From Diabrotica undecimpunctata (lineage: Eukaryota > Arthropoda > Insecta > Coleoptera > Chrysomelidae), in assembly GCF_040954645.1 (NCBI RefSeq), contig NC_092803.1, forward strand, positions 83,748,417 to 83,812,416: DNA of 64,000 bases. Reading direction: 5' to 3'. The notes beneath the pieces were generated by a model. The model was not told where the DNA came from, did not search any database, and saw only the letters and a program-made list of their open reading frames with translations. Positions 41,094 to 53,407 of the stretch are shown here, piece by piece. A program made the translations under genes and the position numbers. Numbering within the stretch: position 1 is the stretch's first letter; each line of letters starts with the position of its first letter.

Positions 41094-41420
41094 AAACCTA
41101 ATAAATCTTTCTAACCATAAAAAAGAATTCGTATAAAAGCAACTTATGAAAACACCAAACATATAGTCTCGTCATTGGCTTTGTTTATGACCTGTGTTAT
41201 AATTGTATATAATTGATGGTAATGTAGATATAAATGAACAGCTGCAATAAATTTATGAGAAATTATATCAACAAGTGTATCCGCGACTACGTATCGCGGT
41301 TTTTGCAAAAGGGAGCGAAAGAATCTATTGTAGAAAGTCAATATTATTCAACCGTTATGGCCTATACTAAACTGAATCGCACGTTGAGAAGTTTAAAACC
41401 TTGTTAAATATGTCAGCAAT
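41094..41420. other. Unassigned DNA between the MITE and the LINE
   Basis: No motif is recognised. Confidence 0.3.
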
Positions 41421-41431
41421 AGAATAGCGAA

Positions 41432-44400
41432 CTATATAAACTCGCCAACACGCTTGGCCAGCGCGGCGTTTCAAGGCCAAATTTCCCCCCATGATGGATA
41501 CATCAAGTGTACGGCCCTCAGTCCCCGGCGGTTCCACTTTCCCTGACCAAGGTGGCGGTCAGAATAGTGTTGGAGCAGAGGGTGCTGAGAATCACCGGAA
41601 GAGATCAGGCCACCAAAACAAACGACAAATGCATATATGTGCCTACAATGTACAAACTTTATCAACAGAAGCATCAATGATAGAACTGGAGAATGAACTA
41701 CAACACATAGAATGGGATATAATCGGTATAAGTGAAGTTAGGCGTCGAAAAGAAGATCAAATAATACTTAAGTCTGGAAATATGTTCCATTTCAGAGGAA
41801 ACGAAGATTCATCTGTTGGAGGAGTGGGTTTTTTAATCCATAAAAAATGGGTACCAAACATAATCACAATAAAAAGTATATGTACCAGAGTCATTTATCT
41901 TATTTTTAAATTAAACCCAAGATACAAACTTAAAATTATACAGGCTTACGCACCAACTACGAGTCACTCGGATGAGGAAGTTGATCAATTTTATGAAGAT
42001 ATCAGAGCAGCTATACAAACTTCAAAAACACATTACACATTGATAATTGGAGATTTTAACGCCAAATTGGGATTCAAACAAGATGATGCAGAATCTGCTA
42101 TGGGAAACTTTGGATTTGGTGAGAGAAATGAGAGAGGTAACAGGCTTCTTGACTTCTTACATCAGGAAAATCTCTTTGTGATGAACTCATTCTTCGGAAA
42201 GAAACCCCAACGTAAGTGGACATGGAAGAGTCCGAACCAAAGAACAAAAAATGAGATTGATTTCATAATATCAAATCGGAAAGATATTGTTCAGGATGTA
42301 ACAGTATTGAATAAATTTTCAACAGGGAGCGACCATAGACTAGTTAGAGCAAAAACCACTTTTAACACTGAAGTTGAAAGAACAAAAATGATCCTCAAAA
42401 AGAAAAGTGGAAGGTGGCTGTTCCCAGAAGATATAACACTTTACGAAGAAAATATTAAGACTAGTTTGGATACACACGACTTAGAGAATATCAGCATCAA
42501 TGAAATGAACAATAATATTACCCAAATATTGAAAGAAGCTGAAAAGAAATACTGTCCTCGCCCTGAAAATAATAACAAAAAATTAAGCCACAACACAAAA
42601 CATCTTCTAGAGGAAAGAAGAAAACTTAGGGAAAATCAGGATCATAACCAAAATGAACTAAGAATTTTGAATAAGAAAATTAAAAAGGAAGTTAGAAAAG
42701 ATCTGAGACGATACAATACGATGGAAATAACTAGAGTAATAGAAGAAAACAAAAGCTTGAAAGTACTCGGACAGAGCATGTCCATTGGAAGAAAAAACGT
42801 CCACAAATTAAGAAATGAACAGGGGCAAATCATTGAGGATAGAATTCAAATTATGAATACGATAGAGAGTTTTTATAGACAACTATACAAAGAACAGCAA
42901 TGTAACCGGAGTGGATCATTACCAAAGATAATCAATCAGGGATCTGAAATTTTACCGGACGTAATACCCAATGAAGTTCGAAGGTCAGTGCAAGAAATGA
43001 AAAACAATAAGTCCCCCGGAGGCGATGAAATAGTGGCAGATGCCTTGAAGGTGGCTGGAAAAAGATTATGGCAGGTCCTTGCCAAACTATTCACTAGATG
43101 TTTGCAGGAAGCAATAACACCAACCCAGTGGTATAACGCAGAAATTATCATACTTCATAAAAAAGGGGATGCTACCGACCTCAGGAATAACAGGTCCATA
43201 AGTCTACTTTCACATATTTATAAACTATTTACAAAAATAATTACGAAACGACTAGAATATAAATTGGAATTTTATCAGCCCATAGAACAGGCGGGTTTTA
43301 GAAAAGGCTATGGAACAAACGATCACCTACTGGTAATAAAAAATCTTATAGAAAAATGCACTGAATATAATAAACCACTAGCTTTAATATTTGTCGACTA
43401 TGAAAAGGCATTCGACACCGTAAATCAACAAAAAATGTTGGAAGCCTTGACAGAATGCCGAATTGACTATCGGTATATAAATATAATTAAACATATATAC
43501 CAAAACGCAACAGCCAGTGTTAGAGTGGGTGATCGTGAAACCCAGAAATTCCCGATACAACGTGGAGTACGCCAGGGGGACACCATATCGCCGAAACTGT
43601 TCACTACGCTTTTGGAATATATATGTAAAAGGGCAAAACTGACCGACAAGGGCATAAACATAAACGGAGAAAAGCTTAGCCATCTAAGGTTTGCAGATGA
43701 TATTGTACTAATAGCTGATAGGATAGATGAGGCCAAAGAACTTTTAAATCAGCTCTACCTTTCCTCGCTAGAAGGGGGATTGAAAATAAATATATCTAAA
43801 ACCCAGATGATGACAAATCTTGTAGTCAGCGAAGATATATGCGTAGGAACAAGATGCATAGACCAGGTAATGGCCTATAAATACCTAGGTCATGAGATTC
43901 GCATAGGAAAAGATAGCCAAACCGTTGAGCTTCTCCGTCGTATAAGACTGACTTGGGCAGCCTTCGGCAAGCTGAACCATATTTTCAAATCGTCTGATAT
44001 ACCAATATGCCTTAAAAGAAAAACGTTTAATCAGTGTGTTTTGCCAGTGTTAACTTACGGTGCCGAAACGTTGACCATGACAAGGAGAACAGTTCAATCC
44101 GTGTGTGTCAAAGGGCGATGGAGCGTGCTATGTTGGGCGTTTCACTACGAGACAAGATCCCAAATCGCCAGCTACGACAAAGAACAGGAGTGGCTGATGC
44201 AGTAGAGAGAGTAGCAACACTAAAATGGAACTGGGCAGGTCACGTGGCTCGAATGACAGACAATAGATGGACAAAGCGGATACTGGAATGGAGACCAAGA
44301 GATGATGCCTACCGAAGTAGAGGTCGTCCACCAACACGTTGGACTGACGATCTAAAACGTTGTCATAGGAATTGGATGCAAGAAGCACAAGATCGAAATG

Positions 44401-44465
44401 GATGGAAAATTATGAGGGAGATCTATGTCCAGCAGTGGATAAGCGAAGATTGAATGATGATGATG
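41432..44465 (+). mobile_element. Full-length RTE-like LINE with 11-bp target-site duplications
   Basis: AGAATAGCGAA occurs at 41421-41431 and again at 44466-44476, immediately after a GATGATGATG tail. The 3034-bp body therefore has both ends. It carries a short 5' UTR, a single long polyprotein gene and a very short 3' UTR with a simple-repeat tail. One frameshift near 44090 is the only evident lesion, so the insertion is relatively young. Other 5'-truncated LINE copies in the window share the same C-terminal motifs. Confidence 0.85.
41491..44453 (+). pseudogene. LINE endonuclease-reverse transcriptase, one frameshift
   Basis: The main frame (41491-44205, 904 codons) begins with a Gly/Ser-rich leader. 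An apurinic-type endonuclease follows (about residues 47-275: I-C-A-Y-N-V-Q-T-L, IIGISEVRRRK with catalytic Glu, YAPT, LIIGDFNAKLG with Asp/Asn, GSDHRLV with the terminal Asp-His). After a helical linker comes the RT (about 480-790): HKKGDATDLRNNRSISLLS, QAGFRKGYGTNDH, IFVDYEKAFDTV, GVRQGDTISPKLF, catalytic LRFADDIVLIA, and K-Y-L-G-H-E-I. Near 44090 the frame shifts and the tail continues in 44100-44453 with RAMERAMLGVSLRDKIPNR, WNWAGHVARMTDNRWTKRIL, RGRPPTRWTDDL and YVQQWISED. The protein nicks target DNA and primes reverse transcription there. The catalytic residues look intact; only the C-terminus is displaced. Confidence 0.9.
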
Positions 44466-44476
44466 AGAATAGCGAA

Positions 44477-45160
44477 ATTAACAAATAAAACCGGTACAGA
44501 CCCGATCCGTAGAACACAACTGAGACTCATTATTTTTAAGATATTAATTGCGGCAGACCTTGAAAGAGTTCATTTATTTAAAAAGGCATAGTGGGACTAT
44601 TTGACCAAAAAATGGGATAAGAAAATAGTGAAAGTAGTGTCGATAACAGGAAACGTATAATAATGATCCATTCTCCGATGAAACAACTACTGAGCTTGAT
44701 GAGGAGCTAATGAAGGAGGTTTCAAAATCCAGAAGCTAAAGATGGGCCAACTTACAAGTTATTTAGTATTGAGAAAATTAGACAGCAAAAAATAGCCGAA
44801 GTGCTGGAAATTATTTTAAAACCTTAGTAATGGTAAAACTTAGTAGGACCAAAAAATAATAACATCCAATTGTATAGCGAATTCGGTCAGAATGTGCTGA
44901 CGTTATTTAAGCTTTTAATTTCTGAGTCATATTACCGATAACAGCGATGAATGGAAATTTAAAGGTCCGGACTTACACTCACAATAACTTTTACGAACGT
45001 AATTGTTTGTATAGATGACGATTTACTAAGAAAGAATAATGTTTAGTCTGGTAATCACTTTACCCGAATTGGAAAGTTTGTGAGTCGCGGATATACCACG
45101 TTTTTATATTATCACTTATCACTGCAAACAGAAATAATTTTATTCAGTTATATTTCAAAC
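44477..45160. other. Unassigned DNA
   Basis: No clear family is seen. A few acidic codons near 44670 (D-P-F-S-D-E-T-T-T-E-L-D-E-E-L) show no further support. Confidence 0.3.
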
Positions 45161-45164
45161 TTAC

Positions 45165-45930
45165 GAGAACTAGGTGATTTGAATATACATATTGGTAGAG
45201 AAAGAGCGGGAATAGAAAAAGTTCATGGAGGTTCGGGGATGGGATTTACCTGCCATTAATACGTTCTTTATGAAAACCAGTATGTTACCTATATTAGCTG
45301 GGGAAGGGAAAGTCAGATAGATTTTGTGCTCTGTAGAAGTCAGATAAAAGAGGTTACCAATTGTAAAGTGATAAAGAGAGAGTATGTAACTAGTTAACAT
45401 AGTGGATACGGAGATAAAGGTGAGGAGGAAAGGAAAGCAAGCAGGGCACCAGAAACTAAAGGGGTCTAAAGCTTGAGGAAAAAGATACGGTAAATGACTG
45501 GTGGGAAGCCAACAGTAAAGTTGTGGTGCGAGTGGGAGAGGAAGTGCTACGAAAAACATCTGATAAAGGTCCTCCTAGAGACAAATAAACTTGGTGGAAC
45601 GATGAAGTGCAACTGAATATTAGAGAGAAAAAAGAGGTAGAAGGTATGACAGGTCTAAAAGAGAGGAAGATAAGGATATATACAAAGTAGCAAAGTTGGA
45701 AGCAAAGTGCGCTGTAGCTACTGCTAAAGAAAGATCGTCTGCGCAGCTGTATAAAGAGTTGGAAACACCCGATTGAATTAAAAGGATATACATCATTGCT
45801 AAAACAAGGACAAGTTATCAAAGGACTTGACCCACGTCCGGCAGAAGATTAAGAGTGCGGATGGAAGAGTGTTAAGAACCGATTTTGAAATAAAGCAAAG
45901 ATGGTATGAGTACATCACTACAATAAATGC
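45165..45930 (+). pseudogene. LINE endonuclease end and linker fragment
   Basis: The + strand, in mixed frames, reads IGRERAGIEKVHGGSGMG, then YISWGRESQIDFVLCRSQIK with the endonuclease S-Q-I-D-F/Y-V-L-C motif near 45330. The usual linker follows: K-L-G-G-T-M-K, A-K-C-A-V-A-T-A-K-E-R, then KDLTHVRQKIKSADGRVLRT near 45820 and E-I-K-Q-R-W-Y-E-Y. These are diagnostic of RTE/BovB-like LINEs. Stops are numerous. The open frames on the minus strand here are shadows. Confidence 0.7.
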
Positions 45931-48450
45931 CAGAATTTTGAGTAGTTCTATTGCATTCCTTATGCAAAAAACAAAGTTATTAGTTATAAAATATTTAAAA
46001 ACGGTTTTTGGAATTAACTCGGTCAATTATTTATATATTTTAATTTGGAAACGCTAAGAACTTTTTATATTCTACAACTTTTATTTGAATAATTTTTCTC
46101 TAGAATGTATAAGAAACGTTTTATAGACAAAAAAGTTTTTTTTAAAAACAATAAAGCAAAATCAGCTATTATTTCCCTACAAAATTCTTTGGGAAAAGTA
46201 TCTGCTAAATCTAACATGCAACTGAACGGTGATCAATCGGTTGAATCTAACTCCCCAGCTAACCGAAGTTGTTTTTTTTTGTGTCATTCCGTGAACTCAA
46301 ACACAAATAGATCGATATTTATGTACCTAGGTTACCTGTGTTAGGTAAAAATCTATATTTCGGCAACATCTATTGATACCATAATGATAAAAAATACAAT
46401 GGTTTTACCTACTGAGGTCAAAATGTCTGTTTGGTGTAAAAAAATACATAAAAAAATCGGAGTATTGAAAAACTGACAAGTGCCACATCCCGTTTTTTTA
46501 CATTACTAATCATCGTCTAAAAACGCTTTGCTTTTTTTTTTCTCTGGAATACCAGTCGTACTGAAATCGGCTTATTTGGCAGTAGTATAACTAGGGCATT
46601 TGTATCAAGTCGATATCTAACCCTTTCATAGCAATATTAAATTATACGGAAACTACTTTGCTGTGCTGAAGTCCTCTTATGTCTTAGTCTTCCCGGTAAT
46701 TTTCTGATTGAACAGGGTGTAGATGTGCACCTGTATGTGTATTTTGTGTTTGTATGTGTGTGTGTGTGTGTGTTTGTGCATGTGCGAGTGTATGTCATCT
46801 TCAATTAACAATTCTACAGTTAATGACATATCTACAGTCTCTATGTAATGTTCTCAGTTGGCCTGCGGGTGTTTATGTGGTTATACCTTATTCATAACTG
46901 TACTATATACCCATCGGGCATTGTCGTATTGGGATGAAAACTTACCGATCCAGTCTGGCCTACGTGGTGTACTGGCGAGCGCTGATACACAGTGTAATAT
47001 AGGCTATGGGAAAATTTCGTTGTTATTACTATTAATGTTTTGTATTCATTATCGTTTATAGAAACACCTATTGTTTTTGTACTACTTATATGGAGGTCTG
47101 CACAGTTACAAAGTCGGTAAAGTAGAAGTTACTGTTTGTTGCTATAAGAATATTCCTTCTCGTATATTATTTACACATCATTTTATACTTTATTTAGAAA
47201 GTTGCGAAGTATTTCTACATGACGGTATTCTTAGATATTTTATGGAAAATATCAGGTGCCATCTGGTGCCCTCTGGATTAGAGGGACAGAAAATGTCAAT
47301 GTAGTCGGTTTGCTTCGATTTAAACTATGTATTATGTTAATGAACAAGTCATTAAATCAATTTGACTGGTGTTCGTTGTCACTTGACTTGAGAGTAATTT
47401 AATCACATTTTAAATATATATTAATAAAAATTAAAATTCTTTAATAATAATTAATTCTTTTAATAAAAATAAAAATTATTGTTTTTATGGTTTCTATTAT
47501 GGAAAATACCGTATTGCGAAAAAATTATACTTTATTTTAATAAGTATATTTAAACAGTAAATTTAATTTGTATTTTTTTATTTGACGTAAATTTCACTCT
47601 TTAATTTAACATTATGCCGACTGCAGCTGCTAATCTAACAAACCAACCAACAAAGGGTCATTAGCCTGCCGTCAATAGAAAATAATATTCAATGTCATTA
47701 TCTAATTAATTATTAAGTTGGTGTGAAATTAAGTGGGTCAATATACAAAATTAAATGAATTAAAGAGATTAAAATACCCACACCGATAAGTAAATAAATT
47801 GTTAAAATTATTGTAGTATTAGATTAAGAAAGCAGCTGAAGGTAAAACATCTAAAATGCAAAAAATTTTCAATATCCAAAAAATGTAAATCAAAAATATT
47901 AAAAACTATAGACAATATCTTCTCCTAAGCGTGGTATTATTTTTTTTGTGTTTTAAAGAATTAAAAATGGTTATTACTTATTAGTGACTACATAGTAAGT
48001 AAGGATTACATTTAACGACTTCTTATGGATTTAAAATACTTATTTTTTTTTCTCCTAGAAGCTCAGATAAGTCGTTGTGAAGATCATGGCAAGTTTGCTG
48101 TTGATCATGTATTTGGCAGCGAATTAATAACTGCCTGGTATCTACATAGTTTGCACTACTAAAGACCGCTATTTGAAAATAGGTAGAAATGAATTAGAAT
48201 GTATGTATGTATTATGTATTAGTGTGCTAGTCGCAGTAGAGAAATGACTGTTGCAAGCGACAATAATCTATGGTTTTTAAGCTCTAAGTCAATATATCGC
48301 TTTTCATTGTCCTAAGTTTGTATTGCTTATACGATTCGATTTTATACGATTTTATATCACATTATATTCGCACACTATTTTACTGAGCTTGCTCTAATCT
48401 TCACACCACCCACTTTTTTCTGCTTCTTCAATGTCAATGAATTAAAAAAA
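45931..48450. other. Unassigned AT-rich DNA with a (TG)n tract
   Basis: The (TG)n microsatellite lies at 46751-46775. Several short open frames (46105-46344, 46858-47061, 47071-47304, + strand) have no family pattern. No other repeat is recognised. Confidence 0.35.
46751..46775. repeat. (TG)n microsatellite
   Basis: A short run of TG units with interruptions on both sides. Confidence 0.85.
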
Positions 48451-48976
48451 TCATATTTTTTTTTTATTTACACAAATATACCCGCGTCAACAACTGAAAG
48501 TTATTAGCGGGGAGACATGCACAGACAGTAAGATATATATTATTACATAAAAATTCTTTACAATTTGGTATATAGTTTGGTTGTATTGTTGTATAATTTA
48601 ATAAATATGTTAAATTTAAAGTCAGCACATTTTTTTAAATTTTCACTCAAAGCACACGCGATCCTTTCTTTCTTGTATACTGGACACTCAATAGTTTATA
48701 TGTTTCAGTGATAATAATTGAGTGTTACACTTAAAATACATCGAAGCAGCTTCCTTGTTAAAGATATGCTTATGCGTAAGTAGAGTATATCCTATTCGAA
48801 GTCGATTGATCATGACTTGGTCTTTTTTATTACTTGGTAAGATGAGTGTGGTGCCTACTTGAGCTAGGCATTCGTTGAGTTTGGTGGCAGTGTAATCCCA
48901 AGTAGTCTGCCACGCTCTGTAGATGCGGTCTTAGATATTTACTTTGTAATCAGTCCAAGGTATTTCATTTATGATA

Positions 48977-51275
48977 CCGTAAACTGGGGTAACTTTGCTC
49001 CCCTTTGAGGAGTTATTAAAGGAATTGTGGGAAAAAGTGTAAAAAATTGCAACTAATATTATGTTGTTTTTTAAATAAGTGATGAAGAAAGTATATAATG
49101 TAATTACTGTATGGTATTTTTTATTCTAAAAATAATTAATTACATATTCTTTTTTTTAATAAAAAGTGGAGCAAAGTTACCTATAGGGAGGGGTAACTTT
49201 GCTCCACTTCATAAAAGCATGAAATTTTGTATAGTAACATATAGTTCGAGCAAAGTTAATGGGTTGCCTATATTAAGCTTGCTCCAAAGATATTATTTGT
49301 GCAAAAAAAACTAAAAATGAAGGCAGCGTTATTTATTTGAAAATAATAAACAATAATAAGTGTTAATTATAACTTGAACTTAATTCAGAAATCGTAAAAG
49401 TTCCCCTTTTAGAAACTTGTTTTGGAGTATTAATACAGCCTAGTACATTAGTCCATAGGTAAGTCAGTTCATCCTTTTTTGAAGGCCACTTCCACAGTTT
49501 GAGAGATTTTTCCATTGTGCTAATGGTTACGGTTTTATCATCAAAAGCCATAATGCGCCCGGGGTATAGGTGGCTTTCGTAAGAAAACACTATAAAACGT
49601 CCCACTTCTCGAACAACACTTTTAAAATTATGTTTGTTTTCTTTATCTCCTAAAAAAATGTAAAAATTCATTTTCAACTTCTTTCTCCCTGGAAAGCTCA
49701 TCTAAGTCTACATCGTCCGATGAATTGTCATCAAATACCATCTCTTTAGCGAACAATACTTGATTCCTCATCGGAAGATTCGTCAGGAGTTATTGGTTGA
49801 TTATTGGTATTCATGCCAGAGGTTGTAGGTTCTTCCATATTTGCATCGTTGACTGCACAAACACTTTTTCCAGCTGAAACATTAATTTTTTCCTGCGGTG
49901 GTTAACAGTTTTTGTCAAATCGGATCTTTTTGCTTCGAGGGCTTTTAAAAACCTCAATTTCACAGCAGCTGGGTCGCATTTTTGTGGTATTCGCCTGATC
50001 ACTTCCTCAACATTCAGGGGAAATATTCCCCACTTTTGAAACTCTGCCTCTAAACTAGATTTGATTTGTGGACCAAGCAAGTACATCACCTTTGACAACA
50101 ATGGAGGAAAGTGTTGGTCTTGTATATTAGTGTCGCGGATGCCATCTTCAGTACATAATGGACACAGAGGTCCTTGAAGCGTTTCTAATTAGTTTTGCAT
50201 ACTTGCAACCTCTTTTGACAATGACTTTCTTTTTTGCCGGGATCATCAGTGAGAGTAGTTTCATCACAATTCCATATATTTGTTGGAGGAACGCGTCTAA
50301 CTCCACTGCCAGATTTTCGAAAAAGCTTCTCAATATGTTTTCATCAACTCCTGCTCGTACACGTTTAATATTTTCTGCAAAATGTGGGGAAATTTCAGGA
50401 TGTCTGACCATAAATTTCTTGATCCAATCCTCTCCAGGGAAGTTATCGTTGAAATTTTTGACATATCTTCCATAACGGTTTAAATAATTTTTGATGTTTC
50501 TCAGTTCCCTTGCGTTAATAGGGAACCCATACTCTCCCATATAAATCAGGCAATGACGAATTAGTTTTCTTCGCCGCGCGTAAATACGTTTTGCCTCCCT
50601 GGTATTTGGAATGTTTCTCTTTCAGTTTATTTAAAATGGTTCTTCTTGGAATCTTATATTTTTCTTCTGCCTTTCTGTGTGAGATTTCACCTCTTCTGAT
50701 TTCATTTAAACACTTTTGTAGAGTTTCTTGTTTATAGTCAGCATAGCACCGTGATCCTAGTACTCTTTTAGGTGTTCTACGCATATCTGTAACAAAAAAA
50801 TATATATTAAACATAATACGCCATTTTTTTGGAGCAAAGTTACCCCGAATCACCTGATAATTTGTAAAATTAGGTTAGAAAAAGAAAATTTTACCATTTG
50901 TTCATTTATGTCACAATTTAGTGAAAAAGTTGATAAACACACTTAACGCATACACAAATACTTACTTGCGAGATAATAGCACAACTTTCTACACACACCA
51001 AATTTTATACATAGAAGACACCGAAGTTTTTACACCACTACCTTCTAGACTCGTTGTAGGCATGTAAATGGAAGAACAAGTCGAAGTCGATGCTGCACGT
51101 GAGAAGACTTTGTCAATAGGCAACCAGTAAAACGGCGACGCGCGTTTTGTAAAGCCGGTTTTTAATTCATAGGGTATTTGTGTATCGTGATTCATAGGTA
51201 AATTATTAAAATGAAACTTTTTTTAGTAATGGAGCAAAGTTACCCTGGCAGGGGCAAAATTACCGCGGTTTACGG
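48977..51275 (-). mobile_element. pogo-type DNA transposon, internally deleted, nested in the LINE
   Basis: CCGTAAACTGGGGTAACTTT at 48977 and the reverse complement of sequence ending at 51275 (CCGTAAACCGCGGTAATTTT) are the terminal inverted repeats, each next to TA (48975-48976 and 51276-51277). The motif GGTAACTTTGCTCC or its complement GGAGCAAAGTTACC recurs at about 48988, 49168, 49188, 50822 and 51232. It is likely the transposase-binding site in multiple copies. The LINE frame is continuous across the insertion if one TA is counted. Confidence 0.9.
49366..50790 (-). pseudogene. pogo-like transposase lacking the DDE core
   Basis: The minus strand starts MRRTPKRVLGSRCYADYKQE at 50783, a pipsqueak-type helix-turn-helix (residues to about 55, with SHRKAEEKYKIPRRTILNKL). 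In another frame (50540-50150) comes a CENP-B-like second DNA-binding region, YGFPINARELRNIKNYLNRY, then WIKKFMVRHPEISPHFAENI. In pogo proteins the DDE nuclease (D-E-T-x-L-x-D-D-P-G ... G-D-N) follows; here only N-C-D-E-T-T-L-T-D-D-P-G-K-K remains near 50245. The frame then jumps to the C-terminal region (SLEAEFQKWGIFPLNVEEVI near 50035, LEAKRSDLTKTVNHRRKKL). A last block, VGRFIVFSYESHLYPGRIMA, is near 49600. About 150-200 residues of the catalytic domain are deleted. Confidence 0.8.
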
Positions 51276-53075
51276 TAGCAATATTTTGGTCTGTTATTGC
51301 ATTAATTGCCAGAAAGTCAATTTTCTCATTGCTACTTATTCCCATTGAGAAGGTACACAGATGAAGAAAATATCTTTTTGTTTAGCGTGTAGATAAAACA
51401 ATTCTTCTTTGATCTTCTTTGGAGAGCTCTTTTATAGACGTATCTATTTTTGGAGGTTTTGAGAGGTTTGGAGGAGAGAAAAATTTACACGAATAGGCAT
51501 AGTAAGACTGAATTGTTCTAAATTAATACCAATGTGTTTTAGTTGCCCAGGAAATGGTAGCATCTGTTTTTCAATGTTCCTGTAATGATCGGAAGATGCA
51601 TTTGTTCTGTAAAATATTGTTGAGTGGGCTACGTTGGTTTTGTTTGCTGAAATTCTGGAAACCTAATTTAGTGACAGGAGTTACCTTCATTGGCTTAAAG
51701 GGAGTTCATTAGCCAGAACTTGTAAGCTACTTACTGGACTGGTTCTTATGGCACCTAAAACTAATCTCAAACATGTATTTTGAATGTAGTCAATTTTTTT
51801 TAAAGATGTTGTTTTAGCAGTATAGTAGCATAAACAGCCGTGGTCTAGTTTACTTCGGGTTATTGATCTGTATACAGTAAGCAAGGTTGTTGTATCAGCC
51901 CCCCAAGAGGTATTTGACAGCATTTGTCGTAGATTAATTCTGGATTGGCAATAAAGTTGCATATTGGTGATAGGACTCTCCCAATTTAAGTTAGGATGAA
52001 AAGAAAGTCGTAAGAAATTTATTTCTTCTATCTGTTTAAGGATAACTCCGGTTAATGTTAATTGAAAAGTAGGAAAATTGTTTCTTTTGCTAAATATTAA
52101 ACAACGTGTTTTCACCAGAATGTAATGTGTAAGGCAGTTTTAATCTATGTGATCCCAGAGTTAGATTGTTTTTAGATGAATGGCCAATTCATCTGCATAT
52201 AGGCTAGTAAATACAAGTAGCTTTATTTGAGTTACAATACTATTTATTGCAATTAGAAAGAGTGTTGGACTTGGAGTAGATCCTTGTGCAGTGTGCAGTG
52301 CCGTTTTAAGTACTCGTCTCGAAAATGTAAATCCATTGGTTCTAACTCGAACAGTTCGTGTTGTGTCGTGTGAAAATTTTTAATAAAGGACAGCATATGC
52401 TTTTGAAGATTCCAATCTTAAAGTGTTTTTAATACAAGATGTCTCCATGTTGTGTCAAAAGCTTTGTTTACACAGCAATAAGTTTTTGATTGTGCAGAAA
52501 AGATTCATGTATAGCTGAGTGGAGTGTTTAAATTGTCTGTTGTGGATCTAACCTTTCCGAAATCCACTTTGTCTGATGCGTATTAGGTTACTGTTTTCAA
52601 TACCATTTAAGACGATAATTAAGGAATTTTTTCTAAAAGTTTGCTGGTGATATTGGGCGATAGGAATTTGGATCGTCTTTTGGTTTTTTATATTTAAGGA
52701 TTGGAATTATAGTTGCCTGCGACAATAGATCAGAAAAATTATGGTGAATAAAAATATTGTTAAAAATATCAACTAACATTAGTTTTGTATTGAGAGGAAG
52801 ATTTTGGAAGAAAAGAGGGTGAATATCACCAGGTCCTGGCGTTAAATTTTTTTCACTTAAACAAAATTCTAATTCCTGAAGACTTACAGATTTGTTTATT
52901 AGACTGTCGCTCTCAGTGATTTATATATTTGAAGACTCCATTAGTTTGTTGTTTTCTACAAAAGATATGCTATTTTGAATTAGAGGCACTAGAATTGAGT
53001 TCAGATATATTTGCTAGTATTTCTGGAGTATCCTCCTTGTCTGAATGCATCTCGTTATTATATAGAGTATCTATA

Positions 53076-53115
53076 CCTCCTATGATCGCCAACATCCGGA
53101 ACGGATAGGCACTTT
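53076..53115 (+). mobile_element. Possible LINE 3' end fragment
   Basis: TGATCGCCAACATCCGGAAC, then GGATAGGCACTTTAAGAAGA, looks like the last codons (I-A-N-I-R-N-G) and GAAGAA simple tail of an RTE-like LINE. It is only 40 bases, so the call is weak. Confidence 0.35.
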
Positions 53116-53407
53116 AAGAAGAAGATACCTCGGAAGTACTTCATTCCTTTTATTCTGCGGACTTTGTTCCATATGTTGCCTAATGGAGTGGGAGGATTTA
53201 TTTAAGACATGTACTTTTTTTCCACTTTTCTCGATTTCCTTTTTAGATTAATTATCTGCTTATTTGTTCACTTCCCCATGCCCCGTCATATTCATATTAT
53301 GTATATATATACACCAAACGTTTTTTACACCTTTCCTCAGGTAGCTTAGCTTCCTCCGTGGAAGTGTTAGTTGTTGCTCTGGAAACCTCAGAGTCTTCTA
53401 ACATTAT

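Larger units (their letters stand above)
48451..53060 (-). pseudogene. I/Jockey-type LINE polyprotein, interrupted by a pogo element
   Basis: Minus-strand pieces in order. Before the RT, NLTPGPGDIHPLFFQNLPLN is near 52840 and IIPILKYKKPKDDPNSYRPI near 52700. The G-F-R region is degraded, with L-N-T-L-H-S-A-I-H-E-S near 52530. The thumb and connection are at 52115-51690 (SWGADTTTLLTVYRSITRSK, LVLGAIRTSPVSSLQVLANE). An RNase H end, NEKIDFLAINAITDQNI, lies near 51300. The pogo insertion follows; then, below 48976, the frame resumes with N-E-I-P-W-T-D-Y-K and continues to RIYRAWQTTWDY and MINRLRIGYTLLTHKHIFNK near 48800. The 3' end is marked by an A-rich AATAAAAAAAAAA tail at 48473-48451. Several stops and frameshifts in the RT kill it. 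Confidence 0.85.

Noticed and set aside
45170..45821. Two minus-strand open frames of 120-130 codons
   Set aside because: The plus strand encodes recognisable LINE endonuclease and linker motifs over the same bases; the minus frames have no family pattern.
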